Origin: a bacterium
GTDB taxonomy: Bacteria; Margulisbacteria; Marinamargulisbacteria; JAAEMD01
Assembly: GCA_024225875.1 (NCBI GenBank)
Contig: JAAEMD010000066.1
Span: forward strand, 1 to 16,521
Reading direction: 5' to 3'
Length of the DNA stretch: 16,521 nucleotides
Both the position numbers and the translations under genes were made by a program. Within the stretch, counting starts at the first letter, position 1, and each line of letters begins with the position of its first letter. Below, piece by piece: positions 6,942 to 13,979 of the stretch. The notes under the pieces are model-generated. The model was not told where the DNA came from, did no database searches, and was given only the letters and a program-made list of their open reading frames with translations.

Positions 6942-7847
6942 ATGCTTATTAAAAAAACTTTAACTATAATATTATTCTGTTTCTGCTCTTTAGTGTTTCT
7001 TAGCTATCATACTTACGCAAATCCATTATTATCCAAAAGCAGTTCAGTTCAAAAAAACCAGGCACCCTTAGTAAAAACAGGATTAACAAAAAAAATACTA
7101 AGAATAACAAGCCCTGTTCAGAGAAAATTAAACAGGACTATCGCTACTTTAATGAGAGATATAAAAGACCAGAAAAGGTCCGCTTTATTTATATTATTAT
7201 TAATATCGTTTCTGTACGGTATCATCCACTCATTAGGTCCCGGGCATGGCAAGTTGATAACTTCTTCTTTTTTCCTGTCCAGAGAAGCAAAGGTTTCTGA
7301 CGGTCTGATAACCGGGTTTATGATAGCTGCAACTCATGCATTTTCTGCACTTTTATTAGTATTAATATTATATATGGCACTCAATAACCCCATCACTCTA
7401 TCCATAACCAGCTCTACAAATATTATCAGGCCTGTCAGTGCTGTATTAATAGTAATAACAGGGTTATTTATTCTTTTCAAAACCATATACGGGTTTCATC
7501 ATACTCATAAATATTCAATAGAAATAAATGAGCAGCAAAATATTATAAAAACTTTACTGCCCATTTCACTGGCTACAGGAATGGTTCCCTGTCCTGGAGC
7601 AATAGCTATCTTAATTTTTTCATTATCAGCAGGAACACTCGCAACAGGTATCCTGGCCGTATTTTCAATGTCAATCGGCATGGCCATAATGATTTCTTTT
7701 TTTTGTTTATTTACCATAATTTTAAAAAAAACATTTGTAAATAATTTTTTAAAAGAAACCAGGTTTAAAAATATAATTAAGTCATCATTACAAACAACAG
7801 GTGCCCTGCTCATCATTTCTACAGGCATTGCTATGCTGTTTTTATGA
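6942..7847 (+). CDS. NicO-family nickel/cobalt-type metal transporter
   Basis: The 301-residue protein has an N-terminal signal-like segment (1-26, ending YANP) and an extracytoplasmic linker to ~80, followed by about six membrane helices. Two family signatures are intact: YGIIHSLGPGHGK (92-104) and TGMVPCPGAIAIL (212-224). Another helix carries ATHAFS (130-135), and a short histidine cluster (FHHTH, 185-189) lies in the loop after the fourth helix. These match the NicO/RcnA-like branch, which moves Ni2+ or Co2+; direction (uptake or efflux) cannot be told from sequence. It is the last gene of the operon, 9 bp after the DUF1007 gene, a pairing widespread in bacteria. No cobalamin riboswitch or metal-repressor operator was recognised upstream of the operon. 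Confidence 0.9.
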   Translation: MLIKKTLTIILFCFCSLVFLSYHTYANPLLSKSSSVQKNQAPLVKTGLTKKILRITSPVQRKLNRTIATLMRDIKDQKRSALFILLLISFLYGIIHSLGPGHGKLITSSFFLSREAKVSDGLITGFMIAATHAFSALLLVLILYMALNNPITLSITSSTNIIRPVSAVLIVITGLFILFKTIYGFHHTHKYSIEINEQQNIIKTLLPISLATGMVPCPGAIAILIFSLSAGTLATGILAVFSMSIGMAIMISFFCLFTIILKKTFVNNFLKETRFKNIIKSSLQTTGALLIISTGIAMLFL

Positions 7848-7889
7848 TTATGTATCTTAATTTAAGGTTCAAAACTACTTTTCTAAATA

Positions 7890-7958
7890 TATAGCTGTTC
7901 CAAAGTAAAATGTCCGACACTTAAAGTTTTCAAATGACTTCGTTTATGTACATCACAC
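7890..7958 (-). repeat. MITE-like repeat, inverted right-half copy (copy 4)
   Basis: Read on the minus strand this is the right half of the element. 7890-7951 differs from copy 1 (38-99, reverse complement) at only two positions. The remaining bases to ACAC (7955-7958) continue the match with a 3-base gap, after which similarity stops. Its inner boundary is exactly complementary to where the left half at 2595-2639 stops. It lies 42 bp after the transporter stop codon with its outward end facing back toward that gene. Confidence 0.82.
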
Positions 7959-8024
7959 TTCAAATATATCGTAAGATAAAATATTAACAATAATCACAAA
8001 ATTAATAATCACATTTTTTTACTA

Positions 8025-8053
8025 TGTTTTAATTATTTAGACTAGACTATAAT
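8025..8053 (+). promoter_or_regulatory. weak promoter candidate for pepF
   Basis: A perfect TATAAT at 8048-8053 lies 49 bases before the pepF ATG. The hexamer 17 bases upstream (TGTTTT, 8025-8030) is a poor -35. The interval between the half repeat and pepF (7959-8102) contains nothing else I can name apart from the ribosome binding site AGAAGGA at 8091-8097. Confidence 0.3.
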
Positions 8054-8102
8054 TATTATCAGCAACACATAAAAAACAAAAAAAAGTAAAAGAAGGACTA
8101 TT

Positions 8103-9884
8103 ATGGCCAGAAAATCAGGGGCAGAAAACATAAAATGGGACTTATCAGACCTGTTTACAGAGTTAGATGATACAAAAATAAGTAATATAATGAAGATATC
8201 AAAAAACAAATCATCCGAGTTTGCCAAAAAGTATAAAGGCTCCCTTTCAACACTGAGCCCCAAAGAACTGCATAACTGCTATAAACAGATTGAAAGCATA
8301 TTAGAACCAGTTTACAAAATCGGGCAGTACATACACCTTATATATTCAGTTGATACTTCAAATGAAATAGTCAAAGCCCGGCAGGCTAAAATTGAAAAAG
8401 AAGAGTCTACAGTACAAAATACACTTATATTCTTTGAACTGGAGCTTGCAAAAATACCTGTAGACAGATTAAAAGCCCTGGAAAAAGATCCTGAGCTGAC
8501 AGACTACAGGTACTCTCTCGAAAGAACCAGGAAGACAGCACAGTATAATCTATCCGAGAAAGAGGAGCAGTTAATAAACCTGAAAGATTTAACAGGTGAA
8601 AATGCATTCATAAAGCTATATGAAGAGCTGACTTCTTCTTTTGAGTTTGAGTTTGAAGTTGATGGTAAGAAGCAGAAAATGAACGGTAGTGAATTAAGAT
8701 CACTCCGCCTGCACGAAAACTCTGCTGTTCGCAGAAGTGCAATGAAAATGTTTTTTGAAAAATATCAAGAAAACAAACTGGTACTAACACATATCTTTAA
8801 CAATATAATCAGAGACTATAACATAGAAAAAGATTTAAGAGGCTATAAATCGGCTATAGAAATCAGAAACAGTCATAATGACCTGGATAATAAATCTATT
8901 GAAGTACTACACGAAATAACTACAAAGTCTTATAAACTGGTTCAACGTTACTATAAACTAAAAGCTAAAATAATTAATATTCCTGATATAACACTGGCAG
9001 ATATATATGCTCCTATGCCAGAAAACAGTAAAACATATACCTGGTCAGAATCTAAAAAAATTGTCCTTGACGCTTTCAAAGCCTTTGATCAGGAGATATA
9101 TGATATGGCAAATTCCATGTTCCTCGAAAATAGAATAGATGCTCCTGTCAAAAAAAACAAAACCGGTGGAGCATACTGCTCCAGTTCCACACCTGATATT
9201 AAACCTTATGTACTGCTGAATTTTTTAGGAAAGCAACGAGATGTCGCTACTTTAGCACATGAACTGGGCCATGCCGTCCACAGCATCTACTGTTCTAAAC
9301 AAAACTTATCAAACTTTCATCCTGTTTTACCTCTTGCAGAAACAGCATCAATTTTCTCAGAAATGCTGGTAACTGATTATTTTTTAAAGACAGAGACAGA
9401 CAAAACAGCAAGAACAGCTATTATCTCTGATAAACTGGAGAATATCTTTGCATCAAGCCATAGACAGAATATGTTTAGTTTATTTGAAATGGAAACCCAT
9501 AAAAATATACCTGACAATTTAATGAGTTTTCAAAGTTTATGCGAGCTTTACAGCAAACAACTAAAACTGATGTTTGGAACCTCCGTAAAACAACCGGCAG
9601 AATATAAGTTTGAGTGGGCTGCTATACCCCATATTTTTGAATGGCCGTTTTATGTCTACTCCTATAATTTTGCTAATTTACTTGTTATTGCTCTTTATCA
9701 GAAATACCTTGAGGACGGCGACTCTTTCATCCCTCTATATAAACATTTTTTATCTATGGGTTCTTCAACAAAACCTGAAAATATATTAGCTATAATGAAA
9801 GTAGATATCAAAGACCCTGCTTTCTGGGAAAAAAGTCTTATATATATAGATAAACTTATCACTCAACTTGAAGATTTAGTCTAA
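8103..9884 (+). CDS. pepF: oligoendopeptidase F (M3 family zinc peptidase)
   Basis: The 593-residue protein is close to the usual PepF length of about 600. It opens with KWDLSDLF, typical of PepF. The zinc site is H386-E-L-G-H390, with the third ligand E413 in PLAETASIFSEM 23 residues later. The long N-terminal helical region and C-terminal segment (EWPFYVYSYNFANLLV) agree with the family fold, in which a deep channel restricts substrates to short peptides. It is predicted cytosolic, with no signal peptide, and recycles oligopeptides. The start is firm: AGAAGGA at 8091-8097 lies 5 bases before the ATG. The stop TAA overlaps the next start by one base, so the deacetylase is translated from the same message. 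Confidence 0.95.
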   Translation: MARKSGAENIKWDLSDLFTELDDTKISNIMKISKNKSSEFAKKYKGSLSTLSPKELHNCYKQIESILEPVYKIGQYIHLIYSVDTSNEIVKARQAKIEKEESTVQNTLIFFELELAKIPVDRLKALEKDPELTDYRYSLERTRKTAQYNLSEKEEQLINLKDLTGENAFIKLYEELTSSFEFEFEVDGKKQKMNGSELRSLRLHENSAVRRSAMKMFFEKYQENKLVLTHIFNNIIRDYNIEKDLRGYKSAIEIRNSHNDLDNKSIEVLHEITTKSYKLVQRYYKLKAKIINIPDITLADIYAPMPENSKTYTWSESKKIVLDAFKAFDQEIYDMANSMFLENRIDAPVKKNKTGGAYCSSSTPDIKPYVLLNFLGKQRDVATLAHELGHAVHSIYCSKQNLSNFHPVLPLAETASIFSEMLVTDYFLKTETDKTARTAIISDKLENIFASSHRQNMFSLFEMETHKNIPDNLMSFQSLCELYSKQLKLMFGTSVKQPAEYKFEWAAIPHIFEWPFYVYSYNFANLLVIALYQKYLEDGDSFIPLYKHFLSMGSSTKPENILAIMKVDIKDPAFWEKSLIYIDKLITQLEDLV

Positions 9885-10591
9885 TGACCTGTAAAATCAG
9901 CTTTATTAAAGTATTACTTATATTAAGTATCGCCAGCCCCGGCATTTTATCTGCCAGTGATTTTTTTATTACTTCAGTTGATACAACAAAAAAAATTGCG
10001 GCCTTAACATTCGACGATGGACCAAACATATACTATACCAGAAAGTTATTAAAAATTCTGAAAAAGAATAATATAAAAGCAACTTTTTTTCTTATCGGAA
10101 AACAGATTGAAAGGAGTCCTGAAATTCTGATCCAGATCGATGAAGAAGGTCATGAGACAGGCAATCATTCATATGCACATGATCGCTTATATAATTTATC
10201 TGAAACAGGATTAAAAGAGGATATAGCTAAAAGCCAGTACATATTTTACACCTATCTGGATAAACTGCCAGTATTCATACGTCCTCCTTATGGAAAAATA
10301 AGATGGCATGATCAAAATATTTTCAAACCATATTTTGATAATATTATTTTATGGACTATTGATTCAAGAGATTATAAAAAGCACTTAACAGCAGACCAGA
10401 TTACAGAAAGAGTAGTAGAACGTATACACCCAGGGGCTATCATCCTGTTTCATGACAGTAATCCCAGGACCATTACAGCTGTTCCTCAAATAATAAATGA
10501 GTTGAAAAGCCAGGGCTACAGGTTCGTAACAATATCAGAACTAATAGAGGCAGGGGCAAATAAAAACTCCAATATCTGTGAAGAGTTTTAA
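9884..10591 (+). CDS. exported NodB-type polysaccharide deacetylase (CE4)
   Basis: The 235-residue protein has a signal peptide (1-24, cleavage near LSA-SD). All five NodB motifs are present: TFDDGP (42-47; catalytic base D44 and metal-binding D45), HSYAH (95-99; metal ligands H95 and H99), RPPYGK (133-138), the DSRDY motif (160-164) and ILFHDS (187-192; catalytic His190). It should therefore be an active metal-dependent N-deacetylase acting outside the cytoplasmic membrane, on peptidoglycan GlcNAc or another N-acetylated polysaccharide; substrate is not decided by these motifs. It overlaps the pepF stop by one base (TAATG), indicating coupling. The two functions are not obviously related. 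Confidence 0.93.
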   Translation: MTCKISFIKVLLILSIASPGILSASDFFITSVDTTKKIAALTFDDGPNIYYTRKLLKILKKNNIKATFFLIGKQIERSPEILIQIDEEGHETGNHSYAHDRLYNLSETGLKEDIAKSQYIFYTYLDKLPVFIRPPYGKIRWHDQNIFKPYFDNIILWTIDSRDYKKHLTADQITERVVERIHPGAIILFHDSNPRTITAVPQIINELKSQGYRFVTISELIEAGANKNSNICEEF

Positions 10592-10731
10592 AAAGTGTTT
10601 ACTTTTAGCTCAAATATGGCATATTTATAATATAGTGTTTTTTAACTTTAGTATTATCTAAATTTATAAAATACATTCAACATTTAACAATGTATCTTAC
10701 AAAAAACAAATTATAAAAGGAGACAATAGTA

Positions 10732-10908
10732 ATGAAAGATAAAATTAAAACTTTTCTTAAAAAGGCCTTCCTGGGTTCTTTCAGGCTACAAAAAAGTGAT
10801 AACCCCAGTGTAGATAAAAAAGATGATGGCCTTATAAATGAGGTTCACAAGCCAGAAGTTTCAGATGCATTTAAAGATCATGATAAAGCTATTGATTATG
10901 TAGAGTAA
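10732..10908 (+). CDS. 58-aa hypothetical small protein
   Basis: The frame ATG 10732 to TAA 10908 has one of the best ribosome binding sites in the window: AAGGAG (10717-10722), 9 bases upstream. The first ~20 residues (MKDKIKTFLKKAFLGSFRLQ) form a basic amphipathic helix; the remainder is acidic and polar, ending DKAIDYVE, without a membrane span or signal peptide. A peripheral membrane or partner-binding peptide is conceivable, but I recognise no family. It stands alone, 140 bp after the deacetylase and 100 bp before the outer-membrane protein gene. Coding is supported by the start signals and an uninterrupted frame only. Confidence 0.6.
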   Translation: MKDKIKTFLKKAFLGSFRLQKSDNPSVDKKDDGLINEVHKPEVSDAFKDHDKAIDYVE

Positions 10909-11008
10909 ATATTATTCTTCATTTTTGACTTCTCAAATATCATTACCTGAACTATACTTTACATATTTAAAGTGATCTAATAAAAATATAGTTATGGTGA
11001 CACATAAT

Positions 11009-11653
11009 ATGAAGTTTAATAAATTATTCATACTCAATCTATTAATAGTATTGCTTGTAAGCACCTCTGTAAATGCTGAATCTATTATTAAGAATTTAAA
11101 GTTTTCAGGAGAATATGTCTTACTGAATGAAGCTTTTGAACGCAGCTCTCAATACGGCTTTGGTTTGGATTTAATTACATCAGACGGTATAGGCTTTACA
11201 ATGTCAGCTGCATATCTACAGGCAAGGTCAAGCACTGATAAATATCCCCGACTCAAAATGGTACCTGTTACAGCCGGGATACTATACCATTTTTTTCCAT
11301 ACAGACAAATATCTCCCTATATTGCAGGGCTTGTTAGCTTAAACTTCACTTCAAAGTTCCTTCAGACACCGATTCCTGGTTATGGAATAAAGACTGGTTT
11401 CTTTTTTAGAATGGATAAATTTTCAGGTCTTTTTTTTGAGATAAGCAAAAACTTCATACTTGATAATAAAACTAATCTGGCCCTGGACCCTTTTGCAATA
11501 TCAGCAGGACTCAGCCTTACCTTATGGGGACTGGAACATGATCCTGAAAAAAAGATAAATGATTTTAGATCAAAAAGAAGAGAAAGAAGATCGTCCAGAC
11601 GAAAACGAAGAAAAAGAATAATCGAAAGAGAACTGGATCTCTTATACGAATGA
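11009..11653 (+). CDS. small outer-membrane beta-barrel-like protein with Arg-rich tail
   Basis: The 214-residue protein is given from ATG 11009, which has GGTGA (10996-11000) 8 bases upstream and begins a clean signal peptide (1-23, STSVNA-ES); an ATG at 10994 would add five residues and lacks a good site. Residues ~28-175 alternate polar and hydrophobic/aromatic residues in short strands (FGLDLI, GIGFTMSAAYL, PYIAGLVSLNF, GIKTGFFFRM), as in 6-8-stranded barrels of the OmpA/OmpW size class. No specific family is recognised. After the last strand (SLTLWGLE) comes an unusual tail, 187-207, with 11 Arg and 3 Lys in 21 residues, ending in an acidic stretch. A barrel usually ends at its last strand, so the tail probably lies in the periplasm. 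It heads the cysE-trp operon and overlaps cysE by 4 bases (ATGA). Confidence 0.7.
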   Translation: MKFNKLFILNLLIVLLVSTSVNAESIIKNLKFSGEYVLLNEAFERSSQYGFGLDLITSDGIGFTMSAAYLQARSSTDKYPRLKMVPVTAGILYHFFPYRQISPYIAGLVSLNFTSKFLQTPIPGYGIKTGFFFRMDKFSGLFFEISKNFILDNKTNLALDPFAISAGLSLTLWGLEHDPEKKINDFRSKRRERRSSRRKRRKRIIERELDLLYE

Positions 11654-12555
11654 AACAATCGGAAGTTTTAAAGAACAATATAAATTCAATTCTGGAATCT
11701 TATGATAAAATAGGGATTATTAATCACCTGGAAGGTGAAAACCTTCCATCGCGTCAAAGCATAAACCATATCCTGCAAAAACTTAAGGAAATACTCTTTC
11801 CCGGCTTTTTTGAAAAAATAAAAATAGACTCTCACAATTTACCTTATATTACAGGTCAAAAAGTAACTGAAGTCAGTGATATGTTGACAGAAGAAATTTA
11901 TAAAAGCCTTTGCTGGGAGTGCAGAGAAAATAAAGAGTGTAATGACCTCAAAAAGAAACAGTGCAGAGAAAAAAGCAGAGAAATTGTTAACAGTTTGATT
12001 GCCTATATACCTGAACTCAGAAAAATTTTAAAAGAAGATGCAAATGCTAACTTCGAAGGCGATCCTGCTGCCAGAAGTGTCTCGGAAATAATACTGGCCT
12101 ACCCTGGTTTTCAGGCAATTACAGTATACAGAATTTCAAATTTTATTTTCAAAAAAAATGTTCCACTGATACCCAGGCTGATGACAGAAATTGTCCATAG
12201 TGAAACAGGAATAGATATTCATCCTGGCGCAAATATTGGCAGCTGTTTCTGTATTGACCATGGCACAGGCATTGTTGTTGGAGAAACAGCACTTCTTGGC
12301 AACAATGTTAAATTATATCAGGGTGTAACCATTGGTGCGCTCAGCATATCAAAAGATATAAAGGGCAAAAGACATCCTACTATTAAGGATAATGTAACAG
12401 TTTACGCACGAACAACTATTCTGGGTGGTAATACCGAGATCGGTAATAACTGTATAATAGGCGGAAATGTATGGTTAACAAAATCATTGCCTGATAATGC
12501 AAAAGTGTACCTTTCATCTGATAATAGTCAAAAAATCAAAAAGGATAAGGATTAA
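11650..12555 (+). CDS. cysE: serine O-acetyltransferase
   Basis: The 301-residue enzyme transfers acetyl from acetyl-CoA to L-serine, the first step of cysteine synthesis. The N-terminal helical domain (~1-145) leads into the family core DPAARSVSEIILAYPGFQAI (138-157). The left-handed beta-helix follows, with HSETGIDIHPGA (183-194), IDHGTGIVVGET (202-213; catalytic His204), YQGVTIGAL (223-231) and KRHPTI (240-245). Four cysteines at 88, 91, 97 and 105 (C-x2-C-x5-C-x7-C) form a possible metal or redox site in the N-terminal domain, a feature I believe occurs in some long-form members. The ATG overlaps the stop of the outer-membrane protein gene. trpC begins one base after its stop. Confidence 0.94.
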   Translation: MKQSEVLKNNINSILESYDKIGIINHLEGENLPSRQSINHILQKLKEILFPGFFEKIKIDSHNLPYITGQKVTEVSDMLTEEIYKSLCWECRENKECNDLKKKQCREKSREIVNSLIAYIPELRKILKEDANANFEGDPAARSVSEIILAYPGFQAITVYRISNFIFKKNVPLIPRLMTEIVHSETGIDIHPGANIGSCFCIDHGTGIVVGETALLGNNVKLYQGVTIGALSISKDIKGKRHPTIKDNVTVYARTTILGGNTEIGNNCIIGGNVWLTKSLPDNAKVYLSSDNSQKIKKDKD

Positions 12556-12556
12556 A

Positions 12557-13351
12557 ATGCATAACTTCCTGGTAAAAATAATTAATAACAAAAAAACAGA
12601 AATACAGGAGATCAAAAACAGATATGGACTGGAAAAACTAAAAAAGCAGGCTTTAGCAATAAAACATGACCTTAACAATATTTTTTATGATGCTTTATCG
12701 TCAAATCAATTAAGTATTATTTCAGAAATAAAAAAAGCATCCCCTTCTAAAGGTGTCATAAGAGAGGACTTCAACCCGGTTGAGCTGGCAAAGGAATTTA
12801 AAAAAAAGAATAGCTCAGCTTTATCCGTGCTGACAGAAAAAGCTTTTTTTCAGGGATCTCCTGACTTTATTCCTGAAATAAAAAAACAGGTAAATCTTCC
12901 TGTCTTACGTAAAGACTTTCTAATCGACCCTGTACAGATTTATGAATCTAAAATTATCAAAGCTGATGCAGTACTTTTAATAAAAGCTTTATTATCAGAG
13001 CAGCAATGTCAGGAACTTATAGATACTGCTGAATCAGTTAACCTTGATATATTACTGGAAATTCATACAGTTGCAGAACTCAATGAAATTAAAAACTTAT
13101 CCGGCAGGTTTTTAGTCGGTATTAATAACAGAGATCTTCACACCTTTCATACCGACACTAACAACGCCATTAATATTTTCAAAAAAGCAAAGAGCGCTTT
13201 TCCGGATAAAACTTTATTTGTAGCAGAAAGCGGATACTCGAATATTAACCAGCTAAAAGAAATTAATGAACTGGGTTTTAATGCTGTTCTTATTGGTGAA
13301 GGTCTTGCTAAAAAACCGGAGATACTGGATTTTTTCAGGCCAGCTGACTAA
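12557..13351 (+). CDS. trpC: indole-3-glycerol-phosphate synthase
   Basis: The 264-residue (beta/alpha)8 enzyme closes the indole ring from CdRP in tryptophan synthesis. Motifs: SEIKKASPSKG (56-66; E57, K59), LRKDFLIDPVQIYE (117-130; K119), LLEIHT (166-171; E168), VGINNRDL (187-194; N190), AESGYS (223-228; E224) and IGEGL (246-250). I chose ATG 12557 because AAGGA (12547-12551) stands 5 bases before it; a longer in-frame opening inside cysE is unneeded. It is separate from trpF, not the fused TrpCF of enterics. No trpA, B, D, E or G is visible, so the rest of the pathway is encoded elsewhere or beyond the window. Confidence 0.95.
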   Translation: MHNFLVKIINNKKTEIQEIKNRYGLEKLKKQALAIKHDLNNIFYDALSSNQLSIISEIKKASPSKGVIREDFNPVELAKEFKKKNSSALSVLTEKAFFQGSPDFIPEIKKQVNLPVLRKDFLIDPVQIYESKIIKADAVLLIKALLSEQQCQELIDTAESVNLDILLEIHTVAELNEIKNLSGRFLVGINNRDLHTFHTDTNNAINIFKKAKSAFPDKTLFVAESGYSNINQLKEINELGFNAVLIGEGLAKKPEILDFFRPAD

Positions 13352-13361
13352 AAATATTGCT

Positions 13362-13979
13362 ATGAATATAAAAATTTGTGGAATAACTAATATCGAAGAT
13401 GCGCAAAATGCAATATCACTTGGTGTAAATGCAATAGGTTTTATCTTTGTTAAAGACAGCCCCAGATATATCACACCGGAAACAGCAGAAGAAATAAGTA
13501 TGAACCTGCCGCCTTTCATTCAATCGGTTGGGGTGTTTTTGGATCAAAGTATAGAGGAAATCAATGCAATAACAACACAGTGCAGGCTGGATATCATACA
13601 GTTGCATGGCAGTGAATCTCCAGGTTTTTGCCTTAAGATGCCCAGAAAAGTAATAAAAGCCATAAAAGTATCTGATATTGAAGACATTATTGGTATTGCA
13701 AAGTATCAGGGCATTGTATCTGCGATACTGCTCGACACCAAAGTTATGCATCGGGATGGAGGTACAGGCAAAACCTTTGACTGGGGTCTCGCATTAAAAG
13801 CTAAAGACTTCGATATCCCTATTATTTTAGCTGGCGGCATCAATATAACTAATCTGCAAAAAGCTCTAACACTGGTAAATCCATACGCTATTGATATATC
13901 TACAGGGGTAGAAAACTCTCCTGGTAAAAAGGATTATAATAAAATGGAGGAGGTGCTGCATATTGCAAAAAATATATAA
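13362..13979 (+). CDS. trpF: phosphoribosylanthranilate isomerase
   Basis: The 205-residue enzyme carries out the Amadori rearrangement PRA to CdRP, immediately before TrpC in the pathway. It begins MNIKICGIT with the general-base Cys6. The general acid is Asp125 in AILLDTK, R35 is in DSPRYI, and the phosphate-binding loops are GGTGKTFDW (133-141), LAGGI (156-160) and the DISTGVE near 178-184. The start is ATG 13362, ten bases after the trpC stop; upstream in-frame codons lie inside trpC and do not add family sequence. The Shine-Dalgarno is weak, consistent with coupling to trpC. Its end overlaps the next gene by 17 bases. Confidence 0.94.
   Translation: MNIKICGITNIEDAQNAISLGVNAIGFIFVKDSPRYITPETAEEISMNLPPFIQSVGVFLDQSIEEINAITTQCRLDIIQLHGSESPGFCLKMPRKVIKAIKVSDIEDIIGIAKYQGIVSAILLDTKVMHRDGGTGKTFDWGLALKAKDFDIPIILAGGINITNLQKALTLVNPYAIDISTGVENSPGKKDYNKMEEVLHIAKNI
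13946..13955 (+). promoter_or_regulatory. strong ribosome binding site that fixes a TTG start
   Basis: GGAGGAGGTG, inside the 3' end of trpF, contains a full anti-16S match. It is 7 bases from TTG 13963. No ATG or GTG start is available that would retain the signal peptide of the DUF4139 gene, so this site decides the start. Confidence 0.8.

Larger units (their letters stand above)
2640..7958. other. segment inferred to be inverted relative to its ancestral orientation
   Basis: A left half-element in plus orientation ends at 2639 and a right half-element in minus orientation ends at 7958. Joined, they read ...GTCTGCT|GTGTGATGTAC..., which corresponds to the uninterrupted middle of copy 1 (GAGTGCTGTGTAATTGCGTAC) apart from point changes and a 3-base gap. 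45 + 69 = 114 bases against 116 in the complete copy. Inverting the intervening ~5.3 kb from a break inside one element produces exactly this geometry. The breakpoints are placed to within a few bases. It is an inference from the repeat halves alone. Confidence 0.5.

Noticed and set aside
10591..10606. Hairpin AAAAGT-GTTT-ACTTTT just after the deacetylase stop, as a terminator
   Set aside because: The stem is six mostly A-T pairs with no following U tract; too weak to call.
10603..10631. Promoter for the 58-aa gene (TATAAT at 10626-10631)
   Set aside because: The -10 is perfect, but the hexamer 17 bases upstream (TTTTAG) is poor and the only better -35 (TTTACT, 10598) is 22 bases away; expected by chance in such AT-rich DNA.
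10925..10958. TTGACT ... TATACT promoter before the outer-membrane protein gene
   Set aside because: The spacer is 22 bases, outside the functional range.
11893..11970. Cysteine cluster (C88, C91, C97, C105) of the serine acetyltransferase as a novel domain
   Set aside because: It sits within the N-terminal domain of an otherwise ordinary long-form enzyme and, as far as I recall, similar clusters occur in relatives.
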